A stretch of DNA of 49,749 nt from Methanosarcina spelaei (GCF_002287235.1 NZ_LMVP01000024.1:1-49749); one strand, 5' to 3'; positions 18,816-27,320 are shown, numbered from the stretch's first letter. Notes: a model not told the origin generated them from the letters alone. Program-made: numbers and translations.

Positions 18816-19778
18816 ATGTCAGAAATAGCAAGAAAAGTAACCAGATATTTTACTTCACTGGTGCTGATAATCATCATCAACTTTATCCTCCCAAGGCTCA
18901 TGCCTGGAGACCCGGTAAAGAACCTGATTGGTGAAGACGCTTATGTTTCAGAAGAAGTAATGGAAGAACTGAGGGCGGAATTAGGGCTTAATCTGCCCTT
19001 TTCCGAGCAGTTCATTTCCTATACTTCAAACCTCCTGCACTTTGACCTGGGATATTCCTATCACCTCCATGCTCCTGTAGCAGAGATCCTTCTGAACAAG
19101 ATGAGCTGGACACTGATTTTCGTGGGAGTGTCAGTGGTTATTGGGACCTTGCTTGGATGTTTTCTCGGTGCCCTTGCAGGATGGAAACCGGAAAGAAAAG
19201 CGAGTCACTTCACCAGTTTCACTTTTGTGGTACTCTCCTGCATCCCACCTTACTTTCTTGCCCTCCTGACTCTCTATATCTTTTCTTTTAAACTGGGGCT
19301 CTTTCCCTCCAAAGGCTTTTATGATACCCCTGAAATAGGAAGTGTGCTGCATCACCTTTTCTTACCTGTCTGTGTAATGTCTGTGTTTTCAGCATCCAGA
19401 AACTTTCTGGTCATGCGAGGAAGCGTAATTCAGGAAAAGGAACAGCTCTACGCACTGTATGCCAGAGCAAAAGGCCTGTACAATACCGATATACTTTTCA
19501 GACATATCATAAAAAATGCCTCTCTTCCGATAATTACCCTGCTTGCCCTGGATTTCGGTTTTCTCTTCAGCGGAGCACTGTTCATAGAAATCATTTTTTC
19601 CTTAAACGGGATGGGGGTCATGATATACAATGCAATAATGGGAAAAGATTACCCTCTGCTTCAAGGAGCATTTCTGGTAATTGCCTTTACTGCCCTGCTA
19701 GCAAATATGTTTGCTGACCTGCTTTATATCTTAATTGACCCCAGAGTAAGAGGAGGAAGCATGGATGAATCAGTTTGA
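18816..19778 (+). CDS. ABC importer permease, DppB/OppB/NikB family
   Basis: 320 residues, integral membrane subunit. About six membrane segments are visible, starting with RYFTSLVLIIIINFILPRLM, the typical N-terminal helix followed by PGDPV. The BPD_transp_1 domain occupies the C-terminal two thirds. The cytoplasmic coupling loop is YALYARAKGL (the EAA-like motif contacting the ATPase), followed by RHIIKNASLPIITLL. It pairs with the downstream permease, and the genes overlap by 14 bp, which indicates coupled translation. The length is normal for the family. The substrate is the same as for the binding protein at 16913 (peptide or nickel complex). Confidence 0.9.
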   Translation: MSEIARKVTRYFTSLVLIIIINFILPRLMPGDPVKNLIGEDAYVSEEVMEELRAELGLNLPFSEQFISYTSNLLHFDLGYSYHLHAPVAEILLNKMSWTLIFVGVSVVIGTLLGCFLGALAGWKPERKASHFTSFTFVVLSCIPPYFLALLTLYIFSFKLGLFPSKGFYDTPEIGSVLHHLFLPVCVMSVFSASRNFLVMRGSVIQEKEQLYALYARAKGLYNTDILFRHIIKNASLPIITLLALDFGFLFSGALFIEIIFSLNGMGVMIYNAIMGKDYPLLQGAFLVIAFTALLANMFADLLYILIDPRVRGGSMDESV

Positions 19779-20724
19779 CTGTACCGATAATTCCTGCATG
19801 AAAGAAGCGGGCATTGAAGGTTTTTCTGAAAAAAAATCCGAAGGCTCGAACTTCGAATTTCCTGAAGAAACTTCGTACTGGATTTTTCAAAAACATAAAG
19901 GTTTCCAGGGACTGTTCAACCGGATAGGCGTTTTCCTCTTTATACTTTTTGTTCTTATGGCGCTTTTCCCATCCGTTTTTGCTCCTTATGCTCCGGAAGA
20001 ACGTTTCATACCCTACGAAGCCCCTTCGGAAGAACACCTGCTAGGGACAAACGACATAGGAAATGATATCCTTTCAGAACTGGCTTTTGGGGCACGGATC
20101 TCAATGACAGTAGGTTTTATGGCAGCCCTGATCTCAACTCTCATCGGGACTGCATTAGGTCTCTGTGCAGGCTATTTCAGGGGAGCCCTTGATGAGCTGT
20201 TAATGGGCTTTACTGATGTTGTCCTTGTTATCCCCAAAATCCCCCTTATCATAGTCATGGGAGCGTTTCTACGGCCGAGCATCTGGATCCTGATCTCTAT
20301 TCTAGGGCTTCTTTCCTGGGAATCCACTGCCAGAGTCACCCGTTCAAAGACCTTACAGCTAAGGGGAGCAGGTTACGTAAAAAGTGCCCAGTGCATGGGT
20401 TTTTCCTCTTACCACATTATGAAATCGGATATATTCCCAAACATCATCCACATCCTATTTCCAAAGTTCATGCTGGCAACTGCTTCGGCAATGATTTCTG
20501 AAGCATCTCTTTCTTTCCTGGGACTTGGTGATTTAAGCATGAAAAGCTGGGGAATGATGCTTTCTTTTGCTTTTTCTCAAGGCGGTTTTATTCGAGACAT
20601 GTGGTGGTGGTATATGCCTCCGGGGATCTGTATTACCTTATGCGTACTGTCTATCGCACTAATAGGATTCGGGCTTGAAGCAAAGGAAGGAGAACACTTT
20701 AAAGAAGGTGCAAATACACTATGA
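19765..20724 (+). CDS. ABC importer permease, DppC/OppC/NikC family
   Basis: 319 residues, second membrane subunit. An N-terminal cytoplasmic stretch of about 50 residues is longer than usual. It is followed by a first helix (IGVFLFILFVLMALFPSVFA), the family motif HLLGTNDIGNDILSELAFGA and a five-helix BPD_transp_1 domain. The coupling loop includes GAGYVKSAQCMGFS, and ASLSFLGLG is near the C-terminus, both typical of DppC. The gene overlaps the permease upstream by 14 bp and ends in an ATGA overlap with the ATPase gene that follows. The start ATG was accepted because the overlap is the same type seen in the rest of the operon; a later start would remove the unusual N-terminal stretch. Confidence 0.9.
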   Translation: MNQFDCTDNSCMKEAGIEGFSEKKSEGSNFEFPEETSYWIFQKHKGFQGLFNRIGVFLFILFVLMALFPSVFAPYAPEERFIPYEAPSEEHLLGTNDIGNDILSELAFGARISMTVGFMAALISTLIGTALGLCAGYFRGALDELLMGFTDVVLVIPKIPLIIVMGAFLRPSIWILISILGLLSWESTARVTRSKTLQLRGAGYVKSAQCMGFSSYHIMKSDIFPNIIHILFPKFMLATASAMISEASLSFLGLGDLSMKSWGMMLSFAFSQGGFIRDMWWWYMPPGICITLCVLSIALIGFGLEAKEGEHFKEGANTL

Positions 20725-21818
20725 AAATCCTTCCCAGGAACACATTACTTGAAAGGAACACATTACTTGAAAGGAACACATTACTTGAAAGGAACACATT
20801 ACTTGAAAGGAACACATTACTTGAAAGGAACACATTACTTGAAAGGAACACATTACTTGAAAGGAACACATTACTTGAAAGGAATACGTTGCTTGAAGTA
20901 AGGGACCTTGAGGTCTCATTTCAGGGAATGGAAACCGTAACCGTACTTTCGGGAATTTCGTTCTCGATAAAAGAAAGTGAAACTCTGGCCCTTGTAGGAG
21001 AGACCGGATGCGGGAAATCTGTCGTCGCACATGCAATTATGAACCTCCTGCCTCCTGAGTCAAGGGTGAAAGGGAACATAGAATTCAGGGGAAAAAGTCT
21101 GTCAGAGATGAACGAAAAAGAAATGGCAAAGATAAGAGGAAGAGAAATTGCTATTATTTTTCAGAACCCTTCTCTTGCCCTAAACCCTGTGTATTCCATA
21201 GGACACCAGCTTGTAGAACCTCTGTGTGTGCACCAGAAGGAAAAGAAAAAAACTGCTCTTTATAGAGTCGCATTAGCTCTGAAACGTATGGGTTTTGTAA
21301 ACTTCTCTGAATGCATGAACTACTATCCTTCATGGTGTTCAGGAGGAATGAACCAGCGCTTTTTGATTGCTGCTTCAACAATACTTAACCCTGCACTCCT
21401 TATAGCAGACGAACCCAGCAAAGGACTTGACAAAAAATGCATAACTGAACTGGAAGCTGAACTTAAGAATCTGAAAATGGAAAGTAAGAGTGCCCTACTT
21501 CTAATAAGCCACGACCTCGATTTTGTGCGGAGGCTTGCAGACAGAATTGCCGTTATGTATGCAGGGGAAATTGTTGAACTCGCTAATTCTTCAAGTCTAT
21601 TTGAGAATCCCCTACATCCCTACACAAGAGGTCTCCTCAACAGCTTACCTGAAAAGGGCTTTATTCCCATACCCGGATTTTCTCCGCCTCTTAATAGCCT
21701 TCCTTCGGGCTGCAGGTTCCATCCTAGATGCCCTTTAAGGGAAAAGCGCTGCATTCGGGTTCATCCCGAAATTAAAGAAACCGGTGAAAAGGCTGTGAGG
21801 TGTTTTCTATATCCCTGA
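20721..21818 (+). CDS. ABC importer ATPase, DppD/OppD/NikD family, with repeat-expanded N-terminus
   Basis: 365 residues. Residues 6-59 are nine copies of the hexapeptide RNTLLE encoded by an 18-bp array; the normal ATPase begins at LLEVRDLEVSFQG. Walker A is GETGCGKS (93-100), the Q-loop is in IIFQNPS, the ABC signature is CSGGMNQR (206-213) and Walker B is LLIADEPS (D230, E231), followed by KGLD. The C-terminus has the OppD/DppD Cys motif GCRFHPRCP...RC. Two positions are atypical: Cys replaces Leu in the signature LSGG, and DEPSKGLD replaces the usual DEPTTALD. The ATG overlaps the upstream TGA (ATGA). The repeat keeps the frame, so the protein should be made whatever the copy number. Confidence 0.9.
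   Translation: MKILPRNTLLERNTLLERNTLLERNTLLERNTLLERNTLLERNTLLERNTLLERNTLLEVRDLEVSFQGMETVTVLSGISFSIKESETLALVGETGCGKSVVAHAIMNLLPPESRVKGNIEFRGKSLSEMNEKEMAKIRGREIAIIFQNPSLALNPVYSIGHQLVEPLCVHQKEKKKTALYRVALALKRMGFVNFSECMNYYPSWCSGGMNQRFLIAASTILNPALLIADEPSKGLDKKCITELEAELKNLKMESKSALLLISHDLDFVRRLADRIAVMYAGEIVELANSSSLFENPLHPYTRGLLNSLPEKGFIPIPGFSPPLNSLPSGCRFHPRCPLREKRCIRVHPEIKETGEKAVRCFLYP
20736..20897 (+). repeat. nine-copy 18-bp coding minisatellite
   Basis: The unit AGGAACACATTACTTGAA occurs eight times without change, then once diverged (AGGAATACGTTGCTTGAA), filling 162 bp exactly. It encodes RNTLLE repeats at the N-terminus of the ATPase. The last, diverged unit is probably the ancestral one, because it runs straight into the conserved start of the domain. 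Confidence 0.97.
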
Positions 21819-22498
21819 GAGCAGACAGCATATCAAAGATATACGGAGCAGGCCTGTTAAGCGAAGGAAGATGTGTTTTTCAGAATGTTTCGTTTGAAAT
21901 CAGGCCAGGGGAGACCTTTGGATTGACGGGGCCTTCCGGAGAAGGAAAAAGCACACTGGGGAGAGTTATTGCAGGGATTGAGAAGCCCACATACGGCACT
22001 GTGTACTATGAGGATTCGTCGCTCTCCGAAATGAAAAAAACCAAATATATGGCTTTTCGCCGCAAGGTCCAGATAATGTTTCAAGACCCTACTGGCGCGT
22101 TTAACCCTCGAAAAAGAATAGGAAGCTCAGTTTTTGATGTTCTGAAACTTCTCAAAATTCCCAATATAGAACACGCTTCAAAAACAAAAGAGATGCTTAT
22201 AACCATAGGCCTTTCAGAAGAAGTGCTCTCTCGCTATCCTTCACAGCTTTCAGGAGGCCAGCTCCAGCGCCTTGCCATCGGCCGAATCCTTCTGCTCGAA
22301 CCCGAGTATATCATACTTGACGAGCCAACTTCAGCTCTTGACGTCTCGGTCCAGGCCCAGATCCTGCACATGCTTAAAAATGTTCAGACCGAGAAGAATA
22401 TAGGTTATATCCTGATCTCACATGATCAAGCTGTAATCCGTTTTATGTCAGATACCTGCGGACTGCTTGAGAGCGGGCAGTTAAGAGTAATTGAGTGA
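21800..22498 (+). CDS. ABC importer ATPase, DppF/OppF/NikE family
   Basis: 232 residues, second ATPase of the importer. Walker A is GPSGEGKST (44-52), the Q-loop is IMFQDPTGAFNPRK, the signature is LSGGQLQR, Walker B is YIILDEPTSALD and the H-loop is ISHD. All motifs are canonical. The protein is shorter than most DppF proteins and lacks the C-terminal Cys-containing extension found in the partner ATPase. The start is GTG 21800, overlapping the upstream gene by 19 bp; a slightly later start cannot be excluded. It is the last gene of the five-gene operon. Confidence 0.88.
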   Translation: MFSISLRADSISKIYGAGLLSEGRCVFQNVSFEIRPGETFGLTGPSGEGKSTLGRVIAGIEKPTYGTVYYEDSSLSEMKKTKYMAFRRKVQIMFQDPTGAFNPRKRIGSSVFDVLKLLKIPNIEHASKTKEMLITIGLSEEVLSRYPSQLSGGQLQRLAIGRILLLEPEYIILDEPTSALDVSVQAQILHMLKNVQTEKNIGYILISHDQAVIRFMSDTCGLLESGQLRVIE

Positions 22499-22581
22499 AA
22501 TATTTCAAAATCTGAATTATTTCTCATAACTACCAGTACAAACTTCCTTACAAACTCTAAAAAATACTGAATATTAATTAT

Positions 22582-23301
22582 TCAAAAGAGATCCAGAATT
22601 TTTTCAGGGCTTTCAAGTACTGTAATTCCCTGCAAGTTTTTTACGGTTTCAACATTGCGCATGTCCACATCCCGTACCAGGACTTCGACAGGCCCTCCTT
22701 TAATTGCTTTATAGGGACAGAGTTCCTTGCAGATTCCACAGCCTTTGCACTTCAGAAGGTCTATCTGGTCTGTGAAACCGTTTTTCGTAGTGATTGCTTC
22801 CTGAGGGCAGCTTTCTCTTGGAGGGCAGTCCTCGCAATGCTTACACTGTTTTCGGTCAATATTATAGGGCATCTCGGATATGATTGAACCTTCAATATCC
22901 ACGGGAACGACGTAAACAGGTACTCTTCCTTTTACAGCCTGGGCAACAGCATTGGTAACAAGGGAATCCGCAATTCCATAAGCGATTTTCGAAACCGTGT
23001 TTGAGGTTGCAGGCGTGACAAATAAGGCATCATATCGGTCAAGACCGAAGCGTCCGACTTTAGGAGAACTAGAACCCTGTTCGCTTTCCCGGAAAATTTC
23101 TTCGAGGTAGTCTCCGCCGGAGATTTTAACAAGCTTTTGCTCAAGCCCGTACATGCGCAGCACTTCCTCTGCAGCCCTGGAAATAAACGTGTTTACGGAA
23201 ACTTCAGGGTTTCTGAGCTTGATTTCCTTAAAGACCTGATAACTGCGGTCCAGGAAATGTCCGGCACCTGTAATACCCCACGCGATTCTCTGAAGACTCA
23301 T
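22582..23301 (-). CDS. dmrX: dihydromethanopterin reductase, flavin/iron-sulfur type (DmrX-like)
   Basis: 239 residues. Residues 1-150 are an FMN-binding flavoprotein domain of the archaeoflavoprotein type (IAWGITGAGHFL, FVTPATSNTVSKIAYGIADS). Residues 150-205 are a two-[4Fe-4S] ferredoxin-like domain with Cys153/156/159/165 and Cys185/188/191/195 (CKGCGICKELCP). The architecture matches DmrX, which in Methanosarcina mazei was shown to reduce dihydromethanopterin to tetrahydromethanopterin, the last step of synthesis of this C1 carrier. The minus-strand genes upstream (DUF447, CitG-like, marker 9) fit a cofactor module. A 296-bp repeat-filled gap separates it from them, so it may have its own promoter. 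Confidence 0.8.
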   Translation of the reverse strand: MSLQRIAWGITGAGHFLDRSYQVFKEIKLRNPEVSVNTFISRAAEEVLRMYGLEQKLVKISGGDYLEEIFRESEQGSSSPKVGRFGLDRYDALFVTPATSNTVSKIAYGIADSLVTNAVAQAVKGRVPVYVVPVDIEGSIISEMPYNIDRKQCKHCEDCPPRESCPQEAITTKNGFTDQIDLLKCKGCGICKELCPYKAIKGGPVEVLVRDVDMRNVETVKNLQGITVLESPEKILDLF

Positions 23302-23597
23302 GGAAAGAAGTCATGCCCAAGAGGATAATATAATTTTCTAAAAAAGACTCAGGACAATGAAAAAGAGAAGTCACAAACTTTAACTGAGGCCGAGAAGTTA
23401 AACTTTGTTTGGGAAGCCATCACAACTAAACAATCACAACTAAACAATCACGAGGACTTCGATAAACCTCTGATTTCAACATATTACTTATATACCCTTT
23501 ATAAGCAACTAGCCAAAAAGCTGGGTTTATCGAAGTCCTCCACAACTAAACATCACAACTAAACAATCACAACTAAACAATCACAACTAAACAAAAT
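23302..23597. repeat. 14-bp tandem array interrupted by a MITE-like insert
   Basis: Copies of AATCACAACTAAAC occur at about 23419-23451 and again at 23541-23596, on both sides of the 89-bp inverted-repeat element listed separately. The whole spacer between dmrX and the DUF447 gene consists of this array and the insert. Confidence 0.8.
23449..23543. mobile_element. 89-bp MITE-like element with perfect 17-bp terminal inverted repeats
   Basis: The ends are GAGGACTTCGATAAACC at 23452-23468 and its exact reverse complement at 23524-23540. CAC on each side (23449-23451, 23541-23543) may be a target duplication, or may simply come from the host array. The interior of 55 bp is AT-rich and non-coding. 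The element splits a tandem array, so it arrived after the array formed. Confidence 0.7.
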
Positions 23598-24242
23598 TCA
23601 CAGCCCCAGAACCTCATAAAGCAACTTCATAGCCTTTTTCTCATTTTCTCCCCCGCATTTGGAAGCCAGTGATTCATAGTGGCGTATCAGCTCGAGATAT
23701 TTTTCTTCTCCTGTAAGCTGGTAGCGAGTTGCATGGACAGTCGCCTCAAGCACTGCGTTGAATCCCCTGTTGGGTACAGGCAGGCTTTTCCAGTTAGCTT
23801 CGTTGAAACCTGCTTTTACAGGAATAAGGTCGGCCACAAGAGCGTGATCTGTGTTCTTAAGATCAACACATTCGAAAACGACCCAGGCGGAAGCTAATTT
23901 CAATATCGGAAGACTGAGTCCGTGAACAGGCACATAGTCAAATTCAGAGGGTTCAAGATCGAAAAAAGTTGAACGCACGAAAAGCAGGGGATCATACACT
24001 ACATTTGCGGCAAGATACTTTTCTTTATAGACATTTTCCCAGGTATGGGTACCTTTGAAAAGCCGGACAAAAATCCTTTCGTTTTTTACGATTATTCCGA
24101 TAGGGGCAGCATTGGGGGATTCCAGACCGGTGCTAATAATCGTTTCGGAAATGCCTTCCCTGATCCCAAATGAAGACAGATCGTCCTTGGAGAAATCGAA
24201 TTCATTCCCGTTTTTTCGGCATTTCGGAAGGAATTCGATCAA
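23598..24242 (-). CDS. DUF447-family flavin-binding-like protein
   Basis: 214 residues, DUF447 family (split beta-barrel of the FMN-binding type) with the characteristic N-terminal strand ISETIISTGLESPNAAPIGI, then RLFKGTHTWENV and DPLLFVRSTF, and a C-terminal helical part (NAVLEATVHATRYQL, ELIRHYESLASKCG). As far as I recall, this family occurs in methanogens and in tetrahydromethanopterin-using methylotrophs, and its biochemical role is not established. The start ATG overlaps the TGA of the CitG-like gene upstream by 4 bp, so the two proteins are produced together. Cytoplasmic, no Cys cluster. I infer a part in methanopterin metabolism from the neighbours. Confidence 0.8.
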   Translation of the reverse strand: MIEFLPKCRKNGNEFDFSKDDLSSFGIREGISETIISTGLESPNAAPIGIIVKNERIFVRLFKGTHTWENVYKEKYLAANVVYDPLLFVRSTFFDLEPSEFDYVPVHGLSLPILKLASAWVVFECVDLKNTDHALVADLIPVKAGFNEANWKSLPVPNRGFNAVLEATVHATRYQLTGEEKYLELIRHYESLASKCGGENEKKAMKLLYEVLGL

Positions 24243-25285
24243 AAGCGCAATCCCCCCAGAAGAGCAATGAAAAGACTGGCTATGATGATATCGGCTGTTG
24301 AACCCGGGTTTATTCTTTTCTTAAGAAGTTCGGAGTCAAATTCCTGTACAGCAGGAAGCAGATCTTCAAAGTCTCTAGTGATATTATCAGAAGATTCAAT
24401 ATTACCTGAAGCCCCCTCCCAGGCAGAAAGAATCTCACCCGCCCTTGCCGAAACGTAATCTGCAGTATCTTTATCGAATTTGGTCTCGATGAAAGTATCC
24501 CTGTGGCGGGACAGCAATCTCAAGAAAGTATACACAATAGCTTCGTTAATACCTGTGCCTGAGCAGTTCGAAACCGAATTCTCAGCTCCAGGACTTTGAG
24601 CCTGCATGAACTCAATTATACAATTTGCCCCCTCAAGGCAGCGTCTGAAGCCTGTTACCCATTCATTTGCAATCAGGTCATACCCTCTGGCAATATCCAT
24701 AAGCTCATAAAGGGTGACTTCTTTAGCCCTTAACTCAGATGTTGACTCTGGGTCTCCAAGGTTGAATTCATCCACACTGTTAACCCTCACCCCTGCCACT
24801 TCGAAAGCCCTGTAGAATTCGACAGCATCCTCACAGTCCGTTGCCTGAACAAAAGCGTGTGCATGCACAGCAAGGGCTTCGAATTCGTCAGGTAAGAGTT
24901 TATACTGGGTTTTTCCGCGTGAATTGAAGAGTTCCCCTGCAGCCATTGAAAGAGGAATAAGTAGTAGAAAGGCGCCGAAATGTGTGTTTCCTCCTTTCTG
25001 CCAGGCAGAACTCTCGCAAACTGCACTTCTGATAAGTGCACCTATCCCGTTTCTGCATCTTGCAGCCAGCTCAATGACAGGGTAAACGCTTACTGAAGAC
25101 GATATAAAATGCTCAAAGTAGGTATCAGGATAGTTATGCTCCCTATCGACGTTTCCTGGCTTTGGAGAGGCCGAGACCTCAAGTAGCATAGCAAGCTGGG
25201 CACAACGAGCAATAAGACTTGAAATCTGTGGGTTTTCTGCCAGTTCAGGAACCGGGCAGATAAAACCAGTATCAATGGGATTCAT
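24239..25285 (-). CDS. CitG-like (triphosphoribosyl-dephospho-CoA synthase family) protein
   Basis: 348 residues. The family motif is clear near the N-terminus: LLEVSASPKPGNVDREHNYP, followed by FEHFISSSVSVYPVIELAARC. Classical CitG/MdcB joins the triphosphoribosyl part of ATP to dephospho-CoA by an alpha-glycosidic bond to make the prosthetic group of citrate lyase. No citrate lyase genes are present here, so another acceptor is likely in a methanogen. The surroundings (DmrX, DUF447, marker 9) suggest tetrahydromethanopterin synthesis, which includes an alpha-linked ribose phosphate. The gene overlaps marker 9 by 14 bp upstream and DUF447 by 4 bp downstream, so the three form a tight operon. 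Confidence 0.8.
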   Translation of the reverse strand: MNPIDTGFICPVPELAENPQISSLIARCAQLAMLLEVSASPKPGNVDREHNYPDTYFEHFISSSVSVYPVIELAARCRNGIGALIRSAVCESSAWQKGGNTHFGAFLLLIPLSMAAGELFNSRGKTQYKLLPDEFEALAVHAHAFVQATDCEDAVEFYRAFEVAGVRVNSVDEFNLGDPESTSELRAKEVTLYELMDIARGYDLIANEWVTGFRRCLEGANCIIEFMQAQSPGAENSVSNCSGTGINEAIVYTFLRLLSRHRDTFIETKFDKDTADYVSARAGEILSAWEGASGNIESSDNITRDFEDLLPAVQEFDSELLKKRINPGSTADIIIASLFIALLGGLRF

Positions 25286-26411
25286 TTACCGGAACTCTGG
25301 CATGGTCCAGTACGTGATTTGCAAGTTGCTTTTTAAGCTTCATGTATTCTGCATCAGAGAGCTCAATTGTGTTTAACACTCCATCTCTGATCCAGCAGGG
25401 CTTGGTGATTTTACAACACCAGACAAGACTTCCGAAGCATGTATCTTCTCCATACTCCAGCATTGTACCTTTCGCAAAGTCAAGTTTTGTCCTGGCGAAC
25501 TCTTCTGCCGTATATCCCAGTTTTCGGAACTTTTCATGTACAGGACAGGGTTTTACAGGCAGGCAGCAGAAAGCTAGCCCCCTGAAGTCCCCATCGCTGC
25601 AAATGTGCTTGGGAGCATTATACCAGCCTATTGACTGCTGGTAAGAAGTAGCGTTTTCTACCAGTTCCTGTATAAGCCCGGAATTTTCAAGGACTCCTCT
25701 GGCAGCAGAGACCATATCGGCTCCTCGGGTAAACATCTCTTTTGCGGTCTCAAAGTCTTTGACCGAATTATTTCCGATAAGAAAGAGCCTTGTAGCGTCC
25801 CTGTAACTAAGGATTGCATCAAGATCGGTACCGAAGCCTTCAGTTCCGGCATCAACATGTATAATATCCGCACCTGCCTTATCGATAAGCCTTGCAAGTT
25901 CGATATCATCAACCACATTTGCCCTTACTTTTACTGAAAGCACAACTCCGGTTTCCTTTATCGCTCTGATCCACGCCGAAAGCCTTGGAAGATCATGGAG
26001 AAGAGCTTCCCCCAGCCCGGCTTCGAGCATTTCGGGCTGCCTGCAGTGAGCGTTTAACTCAAGGATTGCTCCTTCTTCTTTGACAATTTTTGCAGCTTCA
26101 ATAAGGGGGTCAAGTGTAGTACTCCTGACATTTACAGCTACGGCACTTCCGGATGTTACTGCCCTTATTTCCTTTTTTATAAGCTCCATAGATTCATCGG
26201 AAATAAACTCTTTTCTACCCCGGGCTACGAGGGCTGAAGCAACAGCTATTGAAGCCTTATCCAGATTGAAGGCTCCAAGAACTACCAGCCCGGCATTGCT
26301 TGCATACTGGTTGGCAAAAGCACTATCGACAATTCCTGCCATAGGCGCCAATGCAATAGGGTTTTTAAAACGGACATATCCAATATGCAAATCGAACAGA
26401 CAATCACTCAT
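25272..26411 (-). CDS. methanogenesis marker protein 9: FMN-type TIM barrel fused to marker-9 Cys domain
   Basis: 379 residues from ATG 26411, chosen because AAGAGGTTAAAC precedes it; a GTG at 26447 is an inferior alternative. Residues 1-265 resemble dihydroorotate dehydrogenase or tRNA-dihydrouridine synthase barrels (NPIALAPMAGIVDSAFA, then DIIHVDAGTEG and a GNNSV phosphate-binding turn). The C-terminal domain carries the marker-9 signature twice: CCLPVKPC (about 282-289) and CCKITKPC (about 332-339). This domain is recorded as exclusive to methanogens; its function is unknown and the Cys pairs suggest a metal cluster. It is the first gene of the operon with the CitG-like and DUF447 genes. 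Confidence 0.85.
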   Translation of the reverse strand: MSDCLFDLHIGYVRFKNPIALAPMAGIVDSAFANQYASNAGLVVLGAFNLDKASIAVASALVARGRKEFISDESMELIKKEIRAVTSGSAVAVNVRSTTLDPLIEAAKIVKEEGAILELNAHCRQPEMLEAGLGEALLHDLPRLSAWIRAIKETGVVLSVKVRANVVDDIELARLIDKAGADIIHVDAGTEGFGTDLDAILSYRDATRLFLIGNNSVKDFETAKEMFTRGADMVSAARGVLENSGLIQELVENATSYQQSIGWYNAPKHICSDGDFRGLAFCCLPVKPCPVHEKFRKLGYTAEEFARTKLDFAKGTMLEYGEDTCFGSLVWCCKITKPCWIRDGVLNTIELSDAEYMKLKKQLANHVLDHARVPVNESH

Positions 26412-26792
26412 GTTTAACCTCTTGAAAATAAGACTGCAAACCGACACAAATTATAGTCACTGCCCGAGATAAAGTATCAATAAGCTTTTTTCGGACAAGC
26501 CTTGAAGATGGAAAAAGTCCATCCATAACTTATGAATTATAATGCATATATATTAATATTTGGACGCAACTTAAACACATAAAATTTATATAAACTATAA
26601 GGAAAGGGCATATCTTTAATTGCCCGGAGAGGGAAATAAAATATGGTAATATTAATAAAAGTATTATACCGTTCCAGTAGAAAAACTTTTCTTCATAGTA
26701 AAACCCATTTCAATCTCAAAACTCTTCTTAACTCAAAACGCTTCTTAATCTCAAAACTCTTCTCAATCTCTTGCAGTAAGGCACCCCAAAAA
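26412..26792. other. spacer between the marker-9 operon and rnpB
   Basis: Divergent promoter region for the marker-9 operon and rnpB. A short imperfect tandem repeat (CTCAAAACTCTTCTTAA-like, about three units) lies at 26712-26770. The 26565-26610 stretch is AT-rich enough to hold the marker-9 operon promoter. No gene seen. Confidence 0.45.
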
Positions 26793-26802
26793 CATATATA
26801 AT
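26793..26802 (+). promoter_or_regulatory. TATA box of rnpB
   Basis: CATATATAAT lies about 40 bases upstream of the first P1 helix base of the RNase P RNA, with an A-rich stretch in front that could act as BRE. The position fits an archaeal promoter with a start near 26825. Confidence 0.55.
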
Positions 26803-26833
26803 TAGAAAAATATATGGTGGTCACAGAAGGTAA

Positions 26834-27201
26834 TATGCGAGAGAGGCTGGACGGCTGACGGGCCTTCTGGTCTGAGGAAAGTCTCCCCACCGCTCCGGAT
26901 ACACGAACATCTGTAAAGGATGTCGGGCGAGAGCCCGGGCCCTGGCACAGAAACGAGAACCATCTCCTGAAAATGCGATGATGCGGAAGCTGAGGTCTCA
27001 GGACAAATGGATGAAACGGCGAATCCTCGTGGGTGCAAGTTGGAAATCGGGAAAAAGATAATTCCGGAATCTCCCGGTTGTTTTTGGAAACGCATAGCCG
27101 AATGCCGTCACTGCAAGAGTCCTTAGGACCATTTTCTCCACTGATGAGTGGCAGAAAATCTTTGCAGGAACAGAAGGGAGCTTACGTGCCTCACTCGCAT
27201 A
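26834..27201 (+). ncRNA. rnpB: RNase P RNA (archaeal type A)
   Basis: Catalytic RNA that matures the 5' ends of tRNAs. The universal core near the 5' end is present: GGCTGGACGGCTG and GAGGAAAGTC. Further core segments include GCGAGAGCCCGGGCCC and the ACAGAAACGAG-type region, and the 3' half has GCAGGAACAGAAGG. The ends pair as helix P1: TATGCGAG-A-GAGG at 26834-26846 with CCTCACTCGCATA at 27189-27201. A T-rich tract follows at 27204-27230 and probably terminates transcription. The exact ends are inferred from P1. Reading frames over this stretch are chance. Confidence 0.93.
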
Positions 27202-27320
27202 AACTTACTTTTCTTTTTTCCTTTTTCTACCTGTTATTTCTTATCTCGATTTCTTTATTCTTTGTTTATGATTGTCATTTACTTATTCATTTTTTCGTTA
27301 TTCCCGTTTCTTTATTTTCG

